Assembly: GCA_003550325.1 (NCBI GenBank)
Contig: QKWP01000141.1
Coordinates: forward strand, 71,572 to 135,571
Reading direction: 5' to 3'
From: Gigaspora rosea
Lineage: Eukaryota > Glomeromycota > Glomeromycetes > Diversisporales > Gigasporaceae
DNA length: 64,000 nt
The notes below the pieces were generated by a model, which had not been told where the DNA came from, did not search any database, and worked only from the letters and a program-made list of their open reading frames with translations. How positions within the stretch are numbered: position 1 is the first letter of the stretch; the number at the start of each line of letters is the position of its first letter. This document shows positions 45,719-56,700 of the stretch, in pieces. The translations under genes were made by a program, and so were the position numbers.

Positions 45719-48700
45719 TGTAAAGGTCCAATTTGCAGGGGTTTAATATTATAATCACTTACTACCCCTGTAGTTACCTAAAACACTATTTAATACTGGT
45801 CAAGACTTCTAAACCTTGAACTGGAAGACAGAAAGAGGCGTGGAAAGACTTGGTCCGGGTCTCAAGTTCGGAAAGTCTTGTTATGATGAAGTTGGGATTA
45901 GGATAAGTATACTAGTTTTAATACTTCTTACTGTTCTTGTATTTGGTTATCTTATTCTTTTACTAATCTTTGGGGTCTTCTTTCTTGTAGCTTATGGTAT
46001 TCTACTACTGGATTCTAATCGCTGCTTCTCGTAATGATGGCATGGGGAGTCACGGAAATCGGGATAGATTAGCTCGATTTTGGAGATCGTCAGTCAGTCA
46101 CAATACGGGTAAGGGGCCGGTATTGTTCGATATAAAAGATAATCGCTGCTAATCAGTGGATGGTTTATTATAAATACAGTAAGGGGATTGTTGGCTGATC
46201 TCTATTTTTCTTTGGAATTGGATCTCTTAACAAGGATCACGGGGCAAGAAGAATATTACGATGGACAATTTTACAAGGAAGATAGTATTCTTCAGGGGCA
46301 AAGATATGTATATGTTTTTATTAAAGAAAAGAAAATGTTACAAAGGAAAATAAGCGGTTCTATAGCTAACACTTCTACTCTAATTTTGAAGGTTACTAAC
46401 TGGAACTTAGATGAGCTACTCTGAACTATTCGAAAACTGTTCTGAACTAAAACTGAACTATCTTTTCCCTCCATGAACTTTCGGCCTTTATATACTTTTT
46501 TGTTACAGACTAAAAATCGATTCGATGAATTCGATTGAGTCTATGGAGTCTTTTGACTCTTTTGACTCTTTCAACTCTTTTGACTCCATCGAGTCCATCG
46601 AGTCACAGTCTTACTATAAATGGTAATGCGGCTATGTAATATTTAAAAATAAAAAAAAATACATATATAGAAATATAAAAAATTAAAAATAGACATCCAG
46701 CACAGCCTCTATTTCTGACTATATAGGTTGAATTCGCCCATCACAGCTCTCCTCCACTAAGGAGAGTTTGTACTACAAGCTCATCTGGGTTCAAATTATC
46801 ATATTGGGTCTTGGTTAACGAAGCAACTCTGGAAATGCGGGTGTGGTTGGTTCGGTAGATTTGTTCGACCCCATAGGGCTCAAACAAATAATAGATTCGA
46901 AGGGCGGCTCTAAGAAAGTAGCTACCATACTCTCTTCGCGCGGCAGCTTTTTCGGCAGGAGCAGCAGTAGATAGTCTTGCTCCAAAGTAAAAGGCGTACA
47001 AGTGTATCGATCCTTTTTCCACAGTTCTTGGCTCTTTTTACCTCATCGTGGGCAAGAGCCAATTGAGTAGCGATTCCTTGGGCTTCATCATAGGGACAAG
47101 GAGCTAGAACCACAAAGGAAGGTTCTGTGGTAAGTAAGTCTTGTCGAATTAGGGCCTCAATGGTTGTCATCGTTGGTTAATTCTGAATACTGCGAGGAAT
47201 CCTTTTCTTGTTGGGCGGTTTCTGGGCTTTTTATATTTTAAGCTTCCTAAGAAGCCGTACCGGTTGTGTGGCTAGTGCTGTTATTCTGGTAGGGCTTATT
47301 ATGTCAAATTTTGACATACTAGATTATTCCCATGGTAAAAAATTTTTTTTTTTTTTTGATGCTGGGCCAATGACTACCCAGACTGAATTTGTTTTAACGT
47401 CAGATTTCTTCTCTTTTCGTAGGTTTATTTTTCTAAGTTCTTTACTCGTGTGGCACCACCTCTATTTAGGAATTCCTTCGTCCTTGGTATGTAAAACGGT
47501 GGGTATATTTTACTTGGATTCCAGTAAGTCGTATTTTGTACAAATTCGACTTTTCCTTCTCTTTGATCTTCTTTGACATAGTACATTGTGCTCTTTTTTT
47601 GACTTGGCTACAAAAAAGAAAGATTAGATAGAAAAAAAATGCTTTTCTGCGAATTGGGCCTCACGACTCGCCCAATCCCATTCTGACCATCCGCACTTTA
47701 CCGTCAGGTCTGATTAAATTCGGAGAGAAAGAAAAAAATATTTTTCGAATAAAAGGCAAAGAAAAATTTTTTTTCGAGATTGTTCTTTTTTCCCTTTTTA
47801 TACTTCTCGCTCATAGTAACGTTTTAATAATTTTTTATTTATAGATGCAGCAATACCCTTCCAGTTGTTTCTCGAAGCTTGTATGCACCATTTGGAAGCC
47901 TTTCGTGAACGTAGTACAGTCACTTCCATTTGGGTGCTAGTTTATAGCTATGGGTGCCTGCTTTTCTCGCATCAAAGACCAGGACCCTGTCACCAATATT
48001 AAGGTCGGGCGTGGCTTTTACATGTCGATCATACTGGGCTTTTTGTTTTTGCTATGCCTCCTCAATACGGCACAGCACATTCCCACGCACTTCAGGTAGG
48101 TTATTTTTGATTTCGTATATTTGTTGCATAATAGTCCCGTTTAACAAGTCTTCTGACGCACTTGGATGTAGGGGTAACTGGGCTTTTCTGCTGTACACCA
48201 AGTAGAAGGGCATTTCGCGAGTCGTGGCTTGTTTTGCAGTATGATACGCGAATAGTATTGACGGAATTAGTAGGTCCCAGTCTATCACATTCGTCACCAA
48301 TCTTAACAAGGCACTACATAGGGCTTATTAAAGCGCTCTACGAGCCCATTTGTCTGTGGGTGATACAGGGTAGCGTAGTGATGCTTTACACTAAGGGTGG
48401 CCAGTAGCTCGTCGATGACCCGATTTCTAAAGTGGGAGCTCTGGTCAGATAGTAATATACTAGGGCATCCGTGTTGACAGATTATCTCTTCATAGATAAA
48501 TTTAGCGACTTCTTCGGCATTGGCCTTGGGAATTGCATGAGCTTCGGGCCATTTGGTCATGTAGTCGGTGGCTACGACTATATACTTATTTAGCTGGGCG
48601 TACTGGGTAGGGGACCTACGATATCGATTCCTACCCTATGGAAAGGAGCTTGGTTATCGATCGGGTGCAGGGGCTCTTTTGACCTCCTATTCTCATAGCG

Positions 48701-50380
48701 TTGACATTGTTCACACGTTTTGACATACTTGCATATGTCATGGTACATTTTTGGCCAAAAGTAGCACTCACAGATCTTGTTGAACATTATGTTCTTCCCG
48801 AAATGGGCACCTAACGGGTGATCGTGGGCAAAGGCCAGTATATAATCCAGTTCTTCTTCTTGTAGTACCTTAATTAATTTTTCTTTCTTATTTTGCTTGT
48901 ATAGGTTCCATTTTTGACTTGATATTGTCGACTCGCTTTGGCCAACCAGTTTCGCTGTAGATTATCATAATACTGCGGGTATTGTCGACTTTGTACGTAT
49001 CCTTTTATCGCAGCGTATAGTTGTGGGTCCATCTCTGTCTTTCTCTTCTTAGGTTAATTTCTTTTTATTGCCAGGCTACCGACGACCTGGGCTGGATTTG
49101 ATTTAATGTCAGGTTTTTCTTCTGTTTCTTTGTCATGTATTGTTCCTTTTCTCTCTTCGTACTTGCTCTGATTCTTTTACTCAGGCAGTTGCTTCTATCT
49201 GCCTAGTATTTTCCCAAATTTCGTTTGTTCATTTTTTTCTTTCTTTGCTTAGCATTCTATTTTCCAAATTTCGATCTTTTTTCGTCTTTCGTTCCTCATA
49301 AATAACTTTACGTTTTGCGGTATTTATTGTTCTTAGTCCTTCTAACTTTGCTTCGTGTGGTTTTTTGTCTAAAAATGTCTCTTCTTTTGTCTTTCAGAAC
49401 TCCAGGTCCAATTTCAACCTTCTTTGTCATTCGTACTTCCTAGGTTTTACAGCTTATCTTGTTTCGAATTCTTCCGTCTTCAGGTTGGATAGTTCCTCGT
49501 CTAAAAAAAAAAGATTTTTTTTTTATAGCTTTGGATCCGGCTTAGGACACTTTTAGAAAAAAGCATCTAAGAAATTCAGTATCACAGTATCAAAGTCCTT
49601 GCGTTTTGTTAATTACTCAGGTTGGGTAGGCTTCAGCTTTTATCTTTATTGACTTTGGAGTGTTCACAGTGGTAGGTTCCGGTCCTAGTTTTTTTTTCTA
49701 GATCATAGTGGGTCGGTAATTGTTCAATAGTTGTGGTAGTCCATAACCACAAAATTTTTTTGGTTTGACGATTTTGGTTTCATTAACAGTAGGTTACCGT
49801 GTTGTTCTTTTTGCTTGCGGTTGTTTTTTTTTTTTTAATATAAACTGCTACATATTTACAAAAGAAGTTTTGTAAATACCCACAGTTCAGGATATTTAAA
49901 TATCAGCATGTCCTGCTATGTCCTATCAAGCTAGTTTCAAGGGCCAAGACTTTATCTTCAAAAAGCTTTGAAGGTGCTTCACAGTCTGTAAGTTTTAATC
50001 AACCTGCCAATCTGCAAGACAACGTGACATCTCTTGATATAGGTGACACTTCTCTCTCTTTTTTTTTTTTGTTTTTTTTTTTTAACTTATAACTATCTTT
50101 CACTCCATGAACTTTCGGCCTTTATATACTTTTTTGTTACAGACTAAAAATCGATTCGATGGATTCGATTGAGTCTATGGTGTCTTTTGACTCTTTAGAC
50201 TCTTTCGACTCTTTCGACTCCATCGAGTCCATCGAGTCATGGTCTTACTATAGATGGTAACACGGCTATGTAATATTTAAAAATAGAAAAAAAATACGTA
50301 TATAGAAATGTAAAAAATTAAAAATAGACATCTAGCACAACCTCCATTTCTGACTATATAGGTCGAATTCGCCCATCACA
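45719..50380 (-). mobile_element. Ty3/gypsy LTR retrotransposon, broken
   Basis: One long LTR (45719-46745, ~1.03 kb, TG...CA) and a ~295-bp partial LTR (to 50380) are in direct orientation; the shared part differs at about 6% of bases, so the insertion is of moderate age. The polarity is minus. The clearest coding part is the integrase (about 47860-48790), with the zinc-binding region (CEQCQRYENR) and the core with HHYATLYHPQTNGLVERFN. Two further minus-strand open frames of unknown identity lie at 46741-47170, next to the long LTR. Reverse transcriptase was not recognised. The coding region is broken in many places. No clear target duplication; the host is the second AB unit. Confidence 0.85.
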
Positions 50381-51189
50381 ACGGGCCTCATCCCAATATA
50401 TAACAGAGTTATCATTAGTAACATTTAATAATTTCAATTAGGCAGTTAATTAAATGACTCTTATCTTGCATGTGTTATCGCATGCTATCCAGGTTTTTCT
50501 TTCATACTAACAACCACCGAACCGGTTGCTGACCGGTTGCCCATTTTGGAAACTAGCAGGCTTGTCTCTGCTTAGCCCGTTTTTTGATCCGTTGATTTAC
50601 GTCAACTTGAATAAAATTTGGAGATAATATGTTAAAATTTGTCTTTTTTGATCAAAAATCCAAAATTATGCATCAAATCTCTAAATTTCAAGTAAAATAA
50701 AAACAAACCAGCCGTTTTAATACATTTTTAGGTGCTGAACAAGTTTACTTAATGCGTTTTGTTAGAATTAATTAATAAAAATTTGCGAATAATAAGATTT
50801 TATAGAATTTTATTAATAAAATTCTATAAAATCTTATGATTCATAAAATTTTACTAATTTATTCTAACAAAATGCACTAAGTAAACTTGTCCAGCTCCAA
50901 AAAAATATATTTGGACTCAGACCAGTCTGCAGACTTCGGACCAGCCTTAGACCAGACTCAGACTTGACTAAAAGTCTGAATATAAAAGTCCAAAAATCAG
51001 ACCAGACTTAGACTTGACTAAAATCTTGTTCAGGTTGGTCTGTAGGAGCACTAAGTACCTCTTTAAGATCATATTAAATATATTTTTTATATTGTATGAT
51101 TGTAAAGAGGTAATTCTATTTAAGCACACCTCTATATAATCACCAAAAAATGCTAGCCAAATAGGGTGATTATTCTGAGGTATGACTGT

Positions 51190-51756
51190 ATATTTTATTT
51201 TTTATTTTATATATTTTTATATATTTTTTATTTTTTATTCTTTTTTATATTATAGTTAATTTTATATTTATAATATTATTATTTTGATTTTTATTTAATA
51301 TATTTTTTTTCATTTGTTTTAATATAATTAAATACTTGAATTTTGTCAAAGTTTAATCAATTTGAATTAGTTCAAATTAGTTTAGTACTATGAATATTAC
51401 AGTATTTAATTCTAATATTTTATTGCATGAAAATATTTACTTTTATTAAATTTTATGTCATATTTTCTAATTATTCTAAAATAATTTAAAGGTTTTTAAA
51501 TTTTAGTAATACTTTAATTTAATTATAATTGTAAAATATGCGTTCTGAATTATTGTAAGTTTATTCAAATTATGCGAAATATTTTGCATAATGTTTATTT
51601 TTAGCCCTTAAATTTTTATGCTTAATATCATCTTTTAAATATTTAATATACTGAACTTTAAATTTATATGTTATTACTCTACAGAATTTTATATATATTT
51701 AATTAATGCGAAATATTTCGAACTATTTTAAATTTTTCTAAACTGATTTAATTTTA
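51190..51756. other. A/T-rich spacer with TTCGAA words
   Basis: No gene. ATTCGAAATATTTCG-like words, typical of the introns and flanks of the neighbouring gene remnants, recur. Confidence 0.4.
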
Positions 51757-53695
51757 TTAGAAGATATACTTATTTACTAAATAATCATTAGTTTTATCAA
51801 AGTGTGAAATTATATAAACATTATTTTTAATTGCTTCAATATTAGCTATATTATATTCCATTAATTTAAGTCTAGGATATCTATAATGATATTGATTTCT
51901 TATAGACTTAAAATCATACCACTGAATTAATGCAAGATTATCCCCATTTCCTTCAGTAGTTTCAACTTTGATTAATAAGTACATCTAAAAAATTAAATAT
52001 TAAAAATTTAATATTTTAAAAAATCTAAAAAAAATACAACAAATACTGTATCTGTCTATAACAAATTCCTTTATCTGTCAAATATTCAAATAGTTCTTCA
52101 AAATTTATAGCATCTGCTATATTGCTATACCAGGCTTTTCCATAAAAATTATCTGTTGCTCAAATTATAGACCTATTTTCTAAAGTTACTGAGCTATATA
52201 TATACCAGGAACAGAGTACAAAGTACATAGTGTATGGTTTACAGGCATTTAAAATGCTGTGTCTCTTTTGTATCTGATTGGTTAATCTATCTTTGTGACT
52301 TCTGAATGTATTTCTATATTTGTACATACTCTATGGGCTTTGATCTACTGTATCGCATGCAAAAAAAAATGTAAGCTTATGCCAAAACTGGTTTAGCCTG
52401 TAACTCGCTGAAAATCTACTTTCTATTCCTGGTTTTGCATGACAACATTGCGCAGTTACTTATTAATTATATAATTAATTTGGTTTGTTGAACTAAAATA
52501 TATAGTTAAATATTTTAATAATATATTTTAGAATTTGGCCTATAATTTTTTAATCTGTGATTAATAAATTCTGAGCATTATTTAAACCAAATGTCCAAAT
52601 TAAATTAGTAAATTTAAAAGAATTTATAGTTTTGGAATTTTTTAGTTTGCTTGATAACAAATTTGATGCAATAGCCTGTTTTTGAATCTATTTAATATAA
52701 ATAAATTCAGTTAACTTTTAAAAAAATATTATAAACATTATTAATAATTAACCAATTATTACCATTTCATTATTTGATCCTCTATATTTCGTTTATTACT
52801 TAAATAATATGGTGTTTTACCAAAATTTTTATGAAGACTTTTATAAGTTTTAGTAGAAAATCTATTCAAACAACCATATTTTTTAATTAAATCAGTAGTA
52901 TGATAGATCCATGAATGCAATTTTGGAAACTTTAATTTAGAAGCAGAATTTGTTTTAAAAAGTTTAGTAAATTGTTGAGCCCAATTTATTATTAGATTCT
53001 AAATAAAATAAAACTATATTACTATTCGATAATAGAATTATTTAATTTAAATTTTTTAAATAATTCTAAAATATTCGCAAAGTTGCGAAATTATTTACAT
53101 ACCTCAAAATCATTTAAGTGCTATCAGTGAATCCTTTATATCGACTTAAAAGATACATATTATTCCAATCTTAATAAAGCTTTAATAACTTATTTTGAAT
53201 AGATTCGCCAATATCCAGATTGTCCAGAACAAATATCATAATCTTTATAAGATTATGATACTCATTTGTAGTAATTATAGCAAGTGATTGAATACCATTT
53301 TTAAAAATTTTAAGTTCTGGAAATCTTGAAATATTAGCTAATCTATTATCAATAGTATCCAGAATTGAAGCTCCATATTTGTTTTTTAATAGACTGTATA
53401 TAAAATTAATTTGATGTTTAAATAATCCCAAATCTAAATCTAAATGATGCATTCTATCAATAACTGTTCTTCATAAATATTCATATCACTAAAATTAATA
53501 AAAGCATAAATGTTAATAATGATTATATATTGTGTAGTTATAATATTTAAAAGTCAAAATAGTTTAATATTATTCACATAGTTGCAAAATGAATAGCATT
53601 AATTAATCATTGTAAAAGTAAAATTTGCATTTGAATTCTAAATATAAGGGAGGTGGGAGTATTGTGGACAGGGGGGTATTGTGGTCAGGTGAGAT

Positions 53696-53808
53696 ATCTT
53701 ATGATCCAGTAATTGGAATCGGATAATTTTGGTACCATTCGATTCGTCTCTTTGAGACAAATCGAATGGTACCAAAATTATCTAGCTCCGACCACTAGAT
53801 TGGAAGTT
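53696..53808. promoter_or_regulatory. subterminal hairpin of pogo copy 1
   Basis: The core arms are perfect over 22 bp (53723-53744 and 53760-53781; GGTACCATTCGATT pairs with AATCGAATGGTACC). The inner GTCTC/GAGAC pair prolongs the stem, and weaker outer pairing brings the arms to ~45 bp. Its position matches that of the hairpin in pogo copy 2. Confidence 0.75.
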
Positions 53809-53957
53809 ATATATAAAATCAGATTTTTACTTAAAATTAGATCATCATAATGCAGCTAAAACCAAGTATTTATCTATTTATCCTTTGATTATTCAGTGAT
53901 AATTTCAATTTTTAGTAACAATTATTAAAAAGAATAAAATTTTTGCGGCAGTAAAAA

Positions 53958-54185
53958 ATGTACAGTAGCTTTTATATTCAAAAACAAATATGTATGCACA
54001 TATGTATACATAGTAATTTTCGCTTAATTTCGGAACCGCCTTATACTTGGTTCGTGGATGTTACAGATGACCAAAATAAATATGTGGTTGAAGAGGTGAA
54101 TAATCACGTTAGTGCAGCTAAGGTTGTCAAAAAAGGGTATAGAAATGATCAAGTGGTATACATGATCGCGTCGGGTAGGTATTAG
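53958..54185 (+). other. 75-codon open frame in the pogo 5' region, unknown
   Basis: The frame contains FRLISEPPYTWFVDVTDDQN and KYVVEEVNNHVSAAKVVKKG. It looks more protein-like than the surroundings, but I recognise no family, and the other pogo copy has no counterpart that I can see. A second open frame at 54487-54765 starts over the near-repeat GCGTCACATAGTGTAT/GCGTCGCATAGTGTAC. Either could be an accessory gene, a captured piece or chance. Confidence 0.3.
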
Positions 54186-54840
54186 GAGGATATGGCGACA
54201 TAATTAATGCAAAATGTAATTAGTTACGATAGAGTCAAATATAATTATGTCGAATGTAATAGAGAAAATGAGTTAGGTAGTGTGAAAGAATAAATATGGA
54301 AGCAAAATATAATGAAATAGAGGGTTTTTTGGCTCTTTGAAAGCGAAAAATATTAAGTAAATAAAATTACTTACATTCCAAACGTACATAACGAAGCTTG
54401 TGTGTTCGTGATAATACAGGGGAGGTTCCTGTATTGAGCTAGATTTGTAGTAGCTTCGGGCTACTCCTTAACCCCGCGACAGTAATATGCGTCACATAGT
54501 GTATGCGTCGCATAGTGTACGCATTAGCAAAATCATCGAAAATGATCGAACATTTATACGCCGTTTAATTTACACGTTCTCTTTTTGGAAATTGTGCCCT
54601 TATACAAATATAAAAAGGTTACTAGTAACTTACACCAGTCACGCTTTACTCACTCACATGTATCAGTCACGTTATATTAAACTGCAAGTTAGTATTGGCA
54701 AATTCAAAGTATCAAAAGTTAATTCAAAGTATCAAAAAGGCAAATTTTTTACAACTCTTATTTAACGAATTAATTTAATAACAGCTTTTTTATTTTAATG
54801 CGAATTACAAGCCTTATACATTCACGTGTTTTCTTTAATA

Positions 54841-56700
54841 GGTAAAAATAAGATGCAAAAAGCCTCTAATAACCAAAATAAGCTTGAGGATGAACGGCGT
54901 AAAGCAATTCTCGCTGCAATTAATGAGTTCAAAAATTATCATACGAAACTTAAACGCCCTAGCATAAGTAAACTATCTAAAGATTATGGAATTGCTAGAA
55001 CTACTCTTAAATGTGCGATAGATAACGATGGCCCTCCTAAGCACCCAGGTCCATGTACTGTCCTAACTGAGTATGAAGAAAGCCAACTTGTTGGGTATTG
55101 CATTAACATGCAAAAACTTGAATTGGTCTAACTAAGTCTGTTGCGTAATGGAAATAATGCGAAGTAACAAATGACCACATCCATTTGGTGATGGTGGGCC
55201 AGGTCGAGATTGGTGGACCCATTTTATGAAAGACCATCCTGAGCTATCATTTCGTGTCCCCCAAGATTTATCAGAAGCTCGGGCACAAAGAGCAAATGCG
55301 ACAATCGTTAGAGACCACTTTAATAAACTAAAACAAGTAATTAATGAAAATTCACTTACCCCTATACAAATTTGGAATATGGATGAGACCGGGTTTGTTC
55401 TTGTACCTACATTAGAAAAAGTAATATCAAAAAAAGGAGCTTAGCAAGTTCATAAAGTCGCGCACGGAAATTCTACTGATCATATTTCCATTGCACCCAC
55501 GATTTCAGCTGCTGGATCGTATATTTCTTCTTTGATAATTTACAAAGGTGCCCGTATAATTCCTGGTCTGTTGGAGGGTGCGCCTCCAGGAACCGTAATG
55601 GGGGTTTCAGATACTGGATACATGAAAGAAGATCTTTTTTTAATGTACCTGACCCATTTTAACAAATTTACCCCACCCACCCACCCAGTATTATTAATGC
55701 TTGATGGTCATAAGAGCTATATAACTTACATGAGCATTGAGTTCTGCTGTAAAATGGGATTCTTCTTTATGTGCTTCCACCTCATACGACACACATTTTA
55801 CAGCCATCCGAAATTCCCTTCGCAAAATTAAAAAATGAATATGAAAAAAAATGTAACAAATATTGAAACGATAATAATGGCAAAATAATAACAAAATATA
55901 CCTTTGCGAAAGTCTTTGGTTCAGCTTTTCTTGAAACCTATACGCCTTCAGCTATTTGCAATGCCTTTAAAAAAATGGGAATATGGCCGTTTGATCCCGA
56001 TGCAATAAGTCCAGACCACTTGGACCTTTCGCTAGTAACAGAAAATTTTGATATTGTACCTTCAACTAGTAAACCTTCAGATAATCAACTTCAAAATTCC
56101 ATTAACCAACTACTCGCTACACAATTCGTTGAATTGTTTCAACAACCACCCAAAAAAACAAGCTGCATTCACTCGACTCGTTTAAACGTTGCCTTGTTAG
56201 AAAAAGAAAAAGAACTTCTTGAAAATGAGAATAAAATACTAAAAAGCGAAAATGAAAAATTAAAAACCATATTTGAAGCGATAAGTGAAGAATTAGAAGC
56301 TTATAAAAGCCCAGGAACATGTTCTCTAAGAACAGCTCTCAAGTATCCGGTTCCTCGAACTTCTCAATCTGAAGTACCGAATGTCTCTTCAGATTAACAG
56401 GCATCTGAATCGCCTCCACCTAAAAAACACAAAACCCTTCCGTTTGCACAGCTTCTTACTTGTGAGGAAAGTTGGGAGCAGTTAAGAACTGCAAGGGAAG
56501 AAGAGAATAAAAGGATCACTGAAACCAAACGACGAAAAGAAATAGGGCTGAAAAAAAAAAAGAAAGTGAACGAAAAAAAGAAGAAACAGCACGAAAAAAA
56601 AAGAAAGGCACGACAAAAGGAAAAAAGGTAAAAGAAAACGAAAAAAGGGCACAACAAAAAAAAGGCAGGAGTGCGGCTAAAGGAAGAAAAGGAAAGGCGC
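54841..56700 (+). pseudogene. pogo/CENP-B-like transposase, broken
   Basis: Begins at about MQKASNNQNKLEDERRKAIL (54853). A Psq/CENP-B-type helix-turn-helix pair follows (SKLSKDYGIARTTLKCAI, then GPPKHPGP). The DDE domain comes next: first Asp in IWNMDETGF (55376), second in LLMLDGHKSY (55695), third acidic residue in LQPSEIPFAKLKNEY about 35 residues on. GIWPFDPDAI (about 55977) is the usual word after the DDE domain in pogo proteins. A coiled coil (LLEKEKELLENENKILKSEN) and a long Lys/Glu-rich tail close it. There are at least three stops and two frame changes, so it is not functional as read. The third catalytic position is Glu, not the Asp usual for pogo, and the same is true in copy 2. 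Confidence 0.88.

Larger units (their letters stand above)
42199..50604. mobile_element. composite insertion: repeat unit AB, then a second AB broken by two insertions
   Basis: Unit AB (42199-42772, 574 bp) runs from ATATTGCATGCATACGACAT to TGACTTACGTCA. A second copy starts at about 42786 (CATTGCACATATACGAC), loses its middle to foreign sequence, shows a 40-bp piece at 45675-45716 (GTGAATTCGCTATCGTAATT), and finishes at 50381-50604. The nine bases ACTTGAATA flank the whole (42190-42198, 50605-50613), and ACTTGAATG also stands between the two units. AB has no inverted ends and no coding frame. The type is unknown; TG...CA could mean solo-LTR-like, and the shared junction word could mean insertion of a circle. 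Confidence 0.6.
41333..50899. repeat. double-palindrome (P-Q) array, period ~326 bp, interrupted
   Basis: Two palindromes alternate. P (~167 bp) starts GGTGCTGAACAAGTTTACTT and ends with its reverse complement; copies lie at about 41333, 41658, 41984 and 50731. Q (~157 bp) starts near AATGCATTAAAACGGCTG, contains TTTTATTTTACTTGAAATTT and mirrors itself around TTTTGATCAAAA. The third Q is cut at about 42189 and resumes at 50614. Arms are 70-80 bp with few mismatches, so each would fold as a long hairpin in RNA or single-stranded DNA. Confidence 0.85.
40997..51188. mobile_element. pogo-type non-autonomous element, split by an 8.4-kb composite
   Basis: The left CAGTTATACCTCCATACAAT and the right …AATCACCCT(…)ATTCTGAGGTATGACTG are inverted ends of the pogo/Tigger look (CAGTYATACCTC), each beside a TA (40995-40996, 51189-51190). 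Inside the ends both halves carry GTCTGAGTC/GACTCAGAC words. The core is the double-palindrome array at 41333-50899. Without the composite at 42199-50604 the element is about 1.8 kb. No transposase. Confidence 0.65.

Noticed and set aside
47208-49556. Plus-strand open frames across the gypsy element
   Set aside because: They overlap minus-strand retrotransposon sequence or its T-rich interior and show no domain of their own.
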